Shown here: piece after piece, positions 36,881 through 45,000 of the stretch | Position numbering within the stretch: position 1 is the stretch's first letter | Layout of the letters: the number at the start of each line of letters is the position of its first letter | Source of the DNA: Bacillus timonensis | GTDB lineage: Bacteria > Bacillota > Bacilli > Bacillales > Bacillaceae_L | Length of the DNA: 64,000 nt | Assembly: GCF_000285535.1 (NCBI RefSeq) | Contig: NZ_HE610985.1 | Location: forward strand, 1,384,324-1,448,323 | Reading direction: 5' to 3' | Program-made: the position numbers and the translations under genes | The notes under the pieces: generated by a model | Told to the model about the DNA's origin: nothing | Databases searched by the model: none | Seen by the model: only the letters and a program-made list of their open reading frames with translations

Positions 36881-37137
36881 TAAGGTCATCCAAAATTATT
36901 TGGATGACCACAGAGTGTAGACAAAGTCAGTGCTGACTTTGTCTACACGAATTATTAAGGATATCTAACTATTAATTCTATTCCCAGACTGTCTTGCGAA
37001 CGCTTGTCAGACAAGGCGCGCAGCTGAGCGAAGACGCGAATAGAAGTTGCCTTCATGAGCGGACGAGGGAGGCAAGCAACGCAGTATGCGAGCGTTTGTC
37101 AACAGTCTAAGGTCATCCTAAATTATTTGGATGACCA
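36881..37137. mobile_element. Terminator-inserted repeat element, copy C, with 30-bp hairpin duplication
   Basis: Direct repeats TAAGGTCATCCAAAATTATT + TGGATGACCA (36881-36910) and the same with one change (37108-37137) are complete terminator hairpins; the gene-proximal one ends the acyl-CoA ligase message. The 197-bp insert begins CAGAGTGTAGAC, has the perfect palindrome GTGTAGACAAAGTCAG-TG-CTGACTTTGTCTACAC (36915-36948), an AT spacer, and the GC-rich CAGACTGTCTTG...CAACAGTC segment. Orientation as copy A. Confidence 0.9.
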
Positions 37138-37197
37138 TTTTATAATATACTTTTCTCTCATGTTATCCAGGTGCACTCCTCATAAACCTTTTAATCA

Positions 37198-38817
37198 TTA
37201 TTTTACTTGTGAAAGATGTTCCTTTAATTGGTCCCTTAGTGCTCTCTTTAGAAACTTACCTACCGATGTTTTTGGAATTTCATCCATGAAGATAATATCA
37301 TCTGGTAACCACCATTTTGCAAATTGTGGCTTTAGAAACTCGTCCAGCTCTTCCTTTGTGGTTTGGCCCTTCACGGCATCTTTTAAAACCACACATGCCA
37401 CAGGTCGTTCTTGCCATCTTTCATGCGGAACCGCTATAACCGCTGCTTCAAACACCGCTTCATGTGCCATAAGTGCATTTTCAATATCAACAGAGGAAAT
37501 CCATTCCCCACCACTCTTGATTAAATCCTTTGTTCGATCAACAATTTTTACAATCCCCTCTTCATCGATTGTGACAACATCTCCTGTATGGAGCCACCCA
37601 TCACGGAATGCTTCATTTGTCCGCTCATCCTTGTAATATTCATCAGCAATCCAATTTCCTCTTAACAACAGTTCTCCCATTTCTTTTCCGTCATTTGCAA
37701 CCTCTCCATTTGCCCCAACTACCTTCATTTCAACTAAAGGCACAATGGATCCTTGTTTTGAACGTATTTCTAATTTTTCCTCTTCTGAAAGGTTAGTTTG
37801 ATAGCTTTTAAGACGAGATAAAACAACTAATGGTGTAGTTTCTGTCATCCCATAAGCATGGATAAACGGGATTTTATATTTTGATTCGAACGCTTTAATG
37901 AGTCCTTTTGGAGCCGCAGATCCTCCACATAAAATGCGGGTTAAACTGCTCGTATCGTAGTTTCCTTGTTCTAATTCATTGAGAAGCCCGAGCCAGATTG
38001 TCGGTACCCCCGCTGTCATTGTTACCTTCTCAGTATCGATTAATTGTGCTAAAATCTTTGGAGTAAAATATGGTCCTGGCATGACGAGTGTTGTTCCAAA
38101 CCACACTGCAGCAAATGGTAACCCCCAAGCATTCACATGGAACATGGGAACAACTGGCATGGCGATATCACTTTCTGATAATCCAGAGCTATCAGCAAGC
38201 CCGAGCGCCATACTATGCAACACAACTCCTCTGTTGGAATAAATAACCCCTTTAGGATTTCCTGTTGTTGCAGATGTATAGCACATTCCCATTGGGTCAT
38301 TCTCATCTAAATCTTTCTTAAATTGAAATGTTGGATTTCCCTCACTTACAAGCTTCTCGTAATGATAAAGTGGTTCTAAGTTTGATTTAGGCAACTCATC
38401 CTTATCTGTCATGACAACAAAGGCCTCAACGGATTTTAATTGATCTTTTACTTTTTCTAAAAGTGGGAGCAGATCTTCGTCAAAAAGCAAAACCTTATCT
38501 TCAGCATGGTTGATGATATAGGTAATATGAGCAGGTGAAAGGCGTATATTGATTGTATGCAAGATTGCTCCGATCCCTGGAATTGCAAAGTACGCTTCTA
38601 AATGGCGATGATGATTCCATGCAAGTGTTCCAACACGGTCCCCTTTAGACACGCCTATTTTTTCCAGTGCACTTGATAATCTTCTTGTTCGGTCACCTAT
38701 CTCCTTATAAGTATGAGTTACAATCCCAGAAGAAGTTCTCGAAATAACTGTTTTCTTTGGAAAATACTTTTCTGCGCGTTCTATCATTGAAGAAACTAGC
38801 AATGGTACATTCATCAT
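37198..38817 (-). CDS. Fatty acid-CoA ligase (AMP-forming)
   Basis: 539 residues of the ANL superfamily. AMP-binding P-loop CYTSATTGNPKGVIYS, A5 motif HAYGMTETTPLV, GWLHTGDVVTIDEEG with the C-terminal hinge RTKDLIKSGGEWIS, and catalytic lysine near the end in PKTSVGKFLKRAL. It activates medium- or long-chain fatty acids with ATP and CoA. It follows the acyl-CoA dehydrogenase gene by 38 bp in one operon, which supports fatty-acid catabolism. Confidence 0.88.
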   Translation of the reverse strand: MMNVPLLVSSMIERAEKYFPKKTVISRTSSGIVTHTYKEIGDRTRRLSSALEKIGVSKGDRVGTLAWNHHRHLEAYFAIPGIGAILHTINIRLSPAHITYIINHAEDKVLLFDEDLLPLLEKVKDQLKSVEAFVVMTDKDELPKSNLEPLYHYEKLVSEGNPTFQFKKDLDENDPMGMCYTSATTGNPKGVIYSNRGVVLHSMALGLADSSGLSESDIAMPVVPMFHVNAWGLPFAAVWFGTTLVMPGPYFTPKILAQLIDTEKVTMTAGVPTIWLGLLNELEQGNYDTSSLTRILCGGSAAPKGLIKAFESKYKIPFIHAYGMTETTPLVVLSRLKSYQTNLSEEEKLEIRSKQGSIVPLVEMKVVGANGEVANDGKEMGELLLRGNWIADEYYKDERTNEAFRDGWLHTGDVVTIDEEGIVKIVDRTKDLIKSGGEWISSVDIENALMAHEAVFEAAVIAVPHERWQERPVACVVLKDAVKGQTTKEELDEFLKPQFAKWWLPDDIIFMDEIPKTSVGKFLKRALRDQLKEHLSQVK

Positions 38818-38855
38818 AACTTATTCCTCCACTTCTAAAATTTTTATTGATACCC

Positions 38856-39995
38856 TTATAACCCCATATTCTTTACAATGATGGATTTCATAATTTCATT
38901 TGTACCTGCATATATCGCTGATACTGGAGTGTCACGATACCTTCTAGCAATCTCGTACTCTTCCATATATCCATAGCCTCCATGAAGATGCATGCATTCG
39001 GCGGCCACTTTTTTCGCCATATCAGTTAACCACCATTTTGCCATTGAAACCTTTGTCACCACATCCTTTCCTGCCATATGCTGTTCAATCAAATCATCTA
39101 AAAACGTACGCCCGATTTCAATTTCTGTAGCCATTTCAGCTAGTTTAAATTGAATATGTTGGAATTTACTAATTGACCGTCCAAAGGCTTCACGCTCTTT
39201 CACATATTTTAGCGTCAGTGTTAGCATTGTTTCCGCTGCAATTTGAGCTGAAATCGCAACGATCAATCTTTCCTGTTGGAGCTGCTGCATTAAATAATAA
39301 AAACCTCTCCCCTCGATTCCAATGAGATTTTCCGATGGTACCTTTGCATCTTCGAAAATAAGTTCAGCTGTATCTTGGGCATGAAGACCAACTTTATCCA
39401 GCTTCCTGCCTCTTGAAAATCCCGGTGTATCTTTTTCAATCGCTAATAAACTAATCCCTTTATGTTTTTCTTTAGGATCTGTCTTACATACAACAAGGAC
39501 CAAATCCGCATGGATACCGTTTGTAATAAATGTTTTCTGACCATTGACAATGTAATGGTCATCTTTCTTAATTGCAGTTGTTTTAATTCCTGCCAAATCA
39601 GAACCAGCACCAGGTTCTGTCATTGCGATTGCGGTTATTATTTCGCCAGAGATACATTTTGACAGCCATTTTTGTTTTTGTTCCTCAGTCCCATATTCAC
39701 TTAAATACGGAACGACAATGTCACTATGAAGCCCAATTCCAATCATGCTTGCGCCAACCTTTTCGAGCTCTTCGTTAATCACCACTGAGTAGCCAAAGTC
39801 AGCTTCAAGACCTCCGTATTTTTCATCAACCCAAGGGCAAAGGAATCCATTTTCCCCCATTTTTGTCCAAAAGGAACGTGGGATAATCCCGTTTTTTTCC
39901 CAATTGTTATAAAAGGGGTATGCTTCTTTTTCAAGGAACTTCCGAAAGGCATCTCGAAAAATATGATGCTCATCTTGTAAATAACGTGCTGTCAT
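38856..39995 (-). CDS. Acyl-CoA dehydrogenase
   Basis: 379 residues. AMTEPGAGSDLAGIKTTA and the KTFITNG strand bind FAD; the C-terminal GGYGYMEEYEIARRYRD and IYAGTNEIMK segments are typical of fatty-acyl-CoA dehydrogenases, with the catalytic Glu in the YEIAR vicinity region. It introduces the alpha,beta double bond in beta-oxidation, passing electrons to ETF. First gene of the operon with the ligase; a cre-like site lies about 100 bp upstream. Confidence 0.88.
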   Translation of the reverse strand: MTARYLQDEHHIFRDAFRKFLEKEAYPFYNNWEKNGIIPRSFWTKMGENGFLCPWVDEKYGGLEADFGYSVVINEELEKVGASMIGIGLHSDIVVPYLSEYGTEEQKQKWLSKCISGEIITAIAMTEPGAGSDLAGIKTTAIKKDDHYIVNGQKTFITNGIHADLVLVVCKTDPKEKHKGISLLAIEKDTPGFSRGRKLDKVGLHAQDTAELIFEDAKVPSENLIGIEGRGFYYLMQQLQQERLIVAISAQIAAETMLTLTLKYVKEREAFGRSISKFQHIQFKLAEMATEIEIGRTFLDDLIEQHMAGKDVVTKVSMAKWWLTDMAKKVAAECMHLHGGYGYMEEYEIARRYRDTPVSAIYAGTNEIMKSIIVKNMGL

Positions 39996-40091
39996 ACTAT
40001 CCCTCCTTATTTAAGGGTTTGTTTTAAGTAAATTGTATGTGTCTTGTTGGGTAAAAATAATGGCGGTATGTAAATGAAGGTCCATTAAAAA

Positions 40092-40105
40092 GGAAAGCGT
40101 TTTCA
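40092..40105 (-). promoter_or_regulatory. cre-like CcpA site upstream of acyl-CoA dehydrogenase operon
   Basis: Minus strand TGAAAACGCTTTCC matches TGWAANCGNTNWCA at 13 of 14 positions, 97 bp before the start codon. Confidence 0.6.
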
Positions 40106-40192
40106 TTTTATAAAAAAGGAGTCTGTTAAACTTTATGAGGTCTCGTACTTGAATAATTCCTCATTAAGACGAAAAATCCTCTATTTTCAGTT

Positions 40193-40226
40193 AAAAAAAG
40201 AGGCATAGTTTCCTATACCCCTTTTG
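40193..40226 (-). terminator. Terminator of hemZ
   Basis: Minus strand GGTATAG-gaaa-CTATGCC then TCTTTTTTT. The hemZ stop codon TAG is inside the stem. Confidence 0.8.
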
Positions 40227-41727
40227 GAACTCCAAATAGTTCGTTTAAGATATTGATTTTTTTAGTTGTGTATTCAATAAAATGATCATTATAGGATTTT
40301 GGATCCTTTGGGTTTGCAAACTGAGTAATCTTTCCTGTTACCGGATCTACAAATTTACTAGCTGCTCCGCAGCCTAGGCCAATTATTGTTTGCATTTCTT
40401 CCATAATCATAATATTGTAGATACTCTCTTGCCCTGGAATTGAATAGCCTACATTCTCTAGGTTTCCGAGGATATTTTTCATTCGATACAAATAATAGGG
40501 CACATAGCCATGTTCCTTCGTCCAAGATGAGGCATTGTCCATCATTTCAGTTATTTCTTCACGGCCTGCAACCTTATATTTCTCTTTGTTTCTCGTCATT
40601 TCAGATGCACGTTTAAAAGATAGGGTATGAACAGTTAATGACTCAGGCATAAGCTTTTCTGTTTCTGAAAGTGTGTAAGCAAACTCTTCCACTCCCTCAC
40701 CTGGAAGACCAATGATTAAGTCCATATTAATATTGTTCATTCCCATATTGCGGGCAAGATGGAACTTTTCAATGGTTTCTTCAACAGTGTGATGACGTCC
40801 AATCGCCTTTAACGTTTCCTGTATATAGGACTGTGGATTAATACTTATGCGGTCAATATTCCACTTCTTGAGTACTTCTAATTTTTCTGGTGTAATCGTG
40901 TCAGGTCTACCTGCTTCAACAGTGATTTCACGTATGTTTTTAACATCAGGGAAGGACTGATACATTTCTTCATATAACATGTCCATCTCCTCAGCTGAGA
41001 TGCTTGTTGGTGTTCCACCACCATAATAGACGGTTGTAATTTTAATGTCATTTTCCTTTAACCAGCGACCTATCTCACGCATCTCATAATGGAGCCCACC
41101 AAGAAATGAATTAACGGAACCTTGTCTTCCATTAATGGCATAAGCCGGGAATGTACAATAGGCACATTTGGTTGGGCAGAATGGAATCCCGATATAAATA
41201 CTAACTTCATTTTGAAGTTCATATAAATCAGGTACCATTGTCAGTTGACGGTCAACGATTTGCTTCATTAATTCAATTTTTTCGTCGGTAATTAAATACT
41301 CTTCTTTTAGCTGTTTGTGTGCTAATTCTGAAGAAATACCCTCTTGAATTTTCTTATGTAAAAGCTTTGTTGGGCGGACACCTGTAAGCATTCCCCATGG
41401 TTGAATTATTCCTGTATAATCTTCCATGATCATGACATATACATGTGAAACTGTATGTTTCATTTTTTTAAATAACTCTTTTTCATTTTCAAATGGAGGA
41501 TACTCCTTATGATAGCTTCCCTCGTATTCTTGGCTGAACTTCATATCAGTCAGCTTTGCATATGTGGTAATTGAAGGATTGTTATATTTATATTGGAAGT
41601 CTATAATAAGGTCTGGATTTTCAAGATTTGTAATTGAAACTTCACTTTCCTCGTAATATAGATTCGTGATGAGCTGTAAAGGTCGAATAAACCGCTCATC
41701 CTCTAGCCCTTTGAACAAAATACGCAT
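40213..41727 (-). CDS. hemZ: HemZ, coproporphyrinogen dehydrogenase-like radical SAM protein
   Basis: 504 residues. Radical SAM cluster C184-x3-C188-x2-C191 (FCPTKCAYCTF), the HemN-type YYGGGTPT motif and INPQSYIQETLKAIGR. B. subtilis HemZ is a member of this HemN/HemW branch; the exact substrate (coproporphyrinogen III oxidation versus heme chaperone) is uncertain. Start ATG 41727 follows AAAAGGTGAG; the GTG at 41739 is part of that site. Confidence 0.88.
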   Translation of the reverse strand: MRILFKGLEDERFIRPLQLITNLYYEESEVSITNLENPDLIIDFQYKYNNPSITTYAKLTDMKFSQEYEGSYHKEYPPFENEKELFKKMKHTVSHVYVMIMEDYTGIIQPWGMLTGVRPTKLLHKKIQEGISSELAHKQLKEEYLITDEKIELMKQIVDRQLTMVPDLYELQNEVSIYIGIPFCPTKCAYCTFPAYAINGRQGSVNSFLGGLHYEMREIGRWLKENDIKITTVYYGGGTPTSISAEEMDMLYEEMYQSFPDVKNIREITVEAGRPDTITPEKLEVLKKWNIDRISINPQSYIQETLKAIGRHHTVEETIEKFHLARNMGMNNINMDLIIGLPGEGVEEFAYTLSETEKLMPESLTVHTLSFKRASEMTRNKEKYKVAGREEITEMMDNASSWTKEHGYVPYYLYRMKNILGNLENVGYSIPGQESIYNIMIMEEMQTIIGLGCGAASKFVDPVTGKITQFANPKDPKSYNDHFIEYTTKKINILNELFGVPKGV

Positions 41728-41877
41728 AGTTTGTCTCACCTTTTCAAAAAATTAGCTCCTATAAGTGTACAGAATGTCCGTTTTTTAATCAATATAAGAA
41801 TATTGGATGGTTATTGAGTTGGCGTTGGATTTTATCGATTTTATTTTAGTTCTATTAATTTTAGCAGCTTTCCCAAT

Positions 41878-41907
41878 AAAAAACCCCCACAACTGTGGAG
41901 GCGTAAA
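41878..41907 (-). terminator. Terminator of yhaX
   Basis: Minus strand GCCTCCACAGTTGTGGGGG then TTTTTTATT. Confidence 0.8.
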
Positions 41908-41915
41908 ACTCAATT

Positions 41916-42779
41916 CTATTTTTCAATCTTAATTTGTTTTAAAAACTCAATTCGTTGTTGCTTTCTGAAATGCTCTTTAATCATGTAAGAGACGCCATTC
42001 ATATTATTAGAACGGGTTACCCAATCGGCAGCAAATTTTACTTCCTTCGGTGCATTCCACATCGCCACTCCTAAACCAGCAGATCCAATCATTTCGATAT
42101 CATCTAGAGAATCACCGATGACCACTGTTTCATGCAATGGAATATCTAGGTGATTGGCTAAAGCTTTTAAACCATTAAGTTTTGAAACTCCTAAAGGTGT
42201 GATTTCTAACTTATGTGGTTCTGTTAAAGCGACTTGAACGTCCTGGAAGTGCTCATTCATTGTCTTCTTTATTGACTTAAGCTCATCATCACTTTGTGAA
42301 TAGACCTCAATTTTAGGTGGTGCAACAGGATTATCCGTTAAATAGTCCCCAAGTGAATCGACAAACTGCATTGGATAAAAGAGTGGGTCTCCGGAGCCAA
42401 ACATCGCTTTTGCGATAAGATTTCCTGGGAACCTCATACGATTTCCAATAGAAAACTTCTCGTGTTGGAGGCGAATGCTGCACTTAAAGTTTTCTAATAC
42501 CTGGACAATGTTAAATGTTTTTTCTTCTGAGATTCGTTTTACATAAATTGGATCATCTAGATTGTCACTGATGAATCCTCCATTATGCGTGATTAGCAAA
42601 GTATCAAGCTTTAATGCTTTTGCTATTTTTTTTGTCGATGGAAAGTGACGTCTTGTTACAAGTGTCACATAAACTTCCTTTGCTCGGACATATTCAATGG
42701 CTTCCTTTGAACCACTTTGAAGCCGACCATTCGGACGCAGTAATGTGCCATCAACATTTATTGCTAGTAACCTATACAT
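41916..42779 (-). CDS. yhaX: Cof-type HAD hydrolase YhaX
   Basis: 287 residues. HAD motif I reads LLAINVDGTLL (first Asp replaced by Asn, DxD becoming NVD), motif II VTLVTRR, and motif III/IV KLNGLKAL...VVIGDSLDDIEM. The Asn in place of the nucleophilic Asp would disable normal phosphatase chemistry if the reading is correct. In B. subtilis yhaX is a sporulation gene of unknown role. GGAGGACC precedes the ATG; the longer upstream frame has none. Confidence 0.82.
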   Translation of the reverse strand: MYRLLAINVDGTLLRPNGRLQSGSKEAIEYVRAKEVYVTLVTRRHFPSTKKIAKALKLDTLLITHNGGFISDNLDDPIYVKRISEEKTFNIVQVLENFKCSIRLQHEKFSIGNRMRFPGNLIAKAMFGSGDPLFYPMQFVDSLGDYLTDNPVAPPKIEVYSQSDDELKSIKKTMNEHFQDVQVALTEPHKLEITPLGVSKLNGLKALANHLDIPLHETVVIGDSLDDIEMIGSAGLGVAMWNAPKEVKFAADWVTRSNNMNGVSYMIKEHFRKQQRIEFLKQIKIEK

Positions 42780-42976
42780 ATAGCAGGTCCTCCTTCTCGA
42801 TGTTACTGTCCCTATACATATGGTTATGAAAAAATAAAACTGATTAGAACAAAAGACTATTATAGAAAAATGGGAAACGGGAAGATTTTTCTTAAGTAGA
42901 TATACAAGGAATTTTTTTCTCATTCATTTAAGCTCTTGGCTTCACATACCTTTGGTGCTTTATGGCTGAAAGGAGG

Positions 42977-43035
42977 CACAATACACTGAAGCTCTTGAGC
43001 AATCAAGCTTGCTCTAATTATTTCAGTGTATTGTG
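42977..43035. repeat. Nested inverted repeat (14-bp outer, 6-bp inner arms)
   Basis: CACAATACACTGAA (42977-42990) pairs perfectly with TTCAGTGTATTGTG (43022-43035). Within the loop GAGCAA (42997-43002) pairs with TTGCTC (43009-43014). No T-run follows on either strand, so it is not a simple terminator. AAAGGAGG abuts it on the plus strand, but no ORF follows. It lies between yheA and yhaX. Confidence 0.7.
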
Positions 43036-43040
43036 GATAA

Positions 43041-43076
43041 AAAAAGAGCCCTCGCCAATTTCGCGTAGGGCTCCTT
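43041..43076 (-). terminator. Terminator of yheA
   Basis: Minus strand AAGGAGCCCTACGCGAAATTGGCGAGGGCTCTTTTTTTA. Confidence 0.85.
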
Positions 43077-43082
43077 GAATGA

Positions 43083-43439
43083 TTATTGTTGGTCCATGCT
43101 GCCGTATAATTCTTCAAGTGGCTTTAGCATGATTTGGTTTAGTTCGCCAATAACAACGCTCATCCGTTGCTCAGCTTCCATAAGTTTTGCAATTGTAGCA
43201 TGTTGTTGAACAAGTGCTACTTGTTTTTGAGCTTGCATGACTTCTTCTTGTGAAATATCTTCACCCATCATTTGTTTTTGTTGAAGGGATAACTGAATGT
43301 TTCGAAAGCTTTCAAATAATTTTTTTGCACCTTGGTCATTGTTAACTTGATCATATAACTGTTTTAGTTGCTTAAACTCATCACTTTCACGAATCGCCTT
43401 TTCTACTCCATACGCAACATCATATAAATTTACACCCAT
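43083..43439 (-). CDS. yheA: YheA, YlbF/YmcA-family protein
   Basis: 118 residues, entirely helical, with AYGVEKAIRESDEFKQLKQL and QQKQMMGEDISQEEVMQAQK; a Com_YlbF-domain protein. Paralogues YlbF and YmcA form the complex that works with RNase Y and affects competence and sporulation. YheA's own role is not established. RBS AGGAGGTAGG before the ATG. Monocistronic with terminator. Confidence 0.88.
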   Translation of the reverse strand: MGVNLYDVAYGVEKAIRESDEFKQLKQLYDQVNNDQGAKKLFESFRNIQLSLQQKQMMGEDISQEEVMQAQKQVALVQQHATIAKLMEAEQRMSVVIGELNQIMLKPLEELYGSMDQQ

Positions 43440-43569
43440 TTTACCTACCTCCTTTTCCAGACTTAATACTAGGAAAATGGTTCCTTTCCACTATAACAAA
43501 CATTGCCACACAATTCATCTTTATTCAGAAGCTAGGATATTGTCTTAACAATAGGGCTTTTTCCTAGAC

Positions 43570-44705
43570 CTACTGAAGAAATTGTGCAATAATCCCTTGA
43601 AATATCCCGATAATCCCACCAAGCAACGCTCCTAAGTAGGTAATCATCTTAAATTCCCGTTTCGAAATTCCTAACACCATTTCCTCTAGACGTTCAACTG
43701 AAAATGTTCCAACCTGATCTTTTACAATCTCCTCTATCTTGAGGCTTTTCATCAATTTTTCAATACGATTCGCTACAAATTCGCCTGCCACTTCAATTCC
43801 TTTAGGGACTAGTGTCTCAAGAATTCGCTCTTTATAAGGAATCAGCATCACATTTGCTGGGGTCGCGAGATATTTCTTAACTGGAATGAAGTTTAGAGTT
43901 TGTTCATTTAGGAAGGAAAGGATTTTTTCTGATCCTATTTGTTCAACAACTCTGTTAAACTCCCATGCTTTTACCTTATTCCATTCTCGACTAATTAAAG
44001 AATGTAAAAGTTCCTTCGTTCCTGGGTTTCTAAGGAATTTAATAATTTCTGGCTGAATTTTATCCATTAAGCTCGAATTTCCTAAAAACATTTGCAACAT
44101 ATTTCCGAGCATGCCCCGAGTCGCTAAGAAGTCATCCACCATTCTTTTTAATCGTTGTTTTCCTTCATCACTTTCGAAATACTCTATACCTTTTGCCGTA
44201 ATATATTCAGCAACCTTGGGAAACGTCACCTCAATTTTTGCTAGTAGTTCCTCAGGAATGACATGTCCAATTTCCTTTGAACCGAATTCGTCTATAAGAC
44301 TCATATATTTTTTTCTATAAAGCGAATTACTTTCTCCTCTGCCACTTCATCAAGATTATGTATCCCTAGTTGTTGCGCAAGCTCGATAAAGTTTTTTTCC
44401 GTATCAAGGAATTTTCCGACTTCTTCCTTCGCCCAGCCCTCAATTGTTCTGACAAAGTTTTCATCCTTTAGCTTTTTCTTCAGGCTTTCAGGAGTTAATA
44501 GATGTTCTACTACAGTCCTACCCATTTGATATGCCAGTTCATCTCTTCTTTTCGGAATTAATCCAGGTGTAAACGGAAGTCGCTTTCCCCCAATATAGAT
44601 GGCTTTATAGGGTCGAAACAGCATTTTAATTGCCAATGAATTTGTTACTCCCCCAATAATCGCTCCAATCACCATCATCAATACAATCATTAAAAATACA
44701 TTCAT
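43570..44705 (-). pseudogene. yheB: yheB, DUF445 membrane protein, interrupted by a one-base frameshift
   Basis: N-terminal part (44705 to 44301): membrane helix ([20 protein letters not shown]), then [16 protein letters not shown] and a helical segment ending FIEKNI-stop. C-terminal part (44304 to 43570) starts [13 protein letters not shown] and ends with a second helix (MITYLGALLGGIIGIFQGII). One added A in the A7 run at 44308-44314 fuses them into 378 residues, the YheB length. The stop TGA and the downstream ATG overlap as ATGA, so coupled translation of two halves is conceivable if the shift is real. Function of DUF445 is unknown. Confidence 0.82.
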
Positions 44706-44858
44706 ACAATCACCCTTTAAAAATAAACTTTTACCTTTATTCAGCAAAATACGGCTGAATAAGTTAATCCTCCGGAAGATGCCACAGATTTTCAGAGGAA
44801 ATATTCGAGCAAGCTCGAAAAAATCTGAGCACAAATACGCTTAGGCGCATTTGATGTA

Positions 44859-44888
44859 GTCACAGTTTTTACTACTTTTTCATACGAT
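44859..44888 (+). promoter_or_regulatory. Sigma-E-like promoter for the yheD/yheC operon
   Basis: GTCACAGT (44859-44866), 14-bp spacer, CATACGAT (44881-44888); the -10 is close to sigma-E CATACAAT. It lies about 112 bp before the first ATG. Confidence 0.4.
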
Positions 44889-45000
44889 ACGATATCAGAC
44901 ATTCGCCTATATATGTGGCTAAAAGAGGATTTCTGAGATTGATGCACCACCTAATCAATTATAGTGTTTGAACGTCAAGTCAGCAAATGGGGTTATCATT

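Noticed and set aside
37055-37636. 193-codon ORF starting MSGRGRQATQYASVCQQS
   Set aside because: The start lies in repeat element C and the rest is antisense to the acyl-CoA ligase. The same N-terminus appears at 11917 only because both lie in the repeat.
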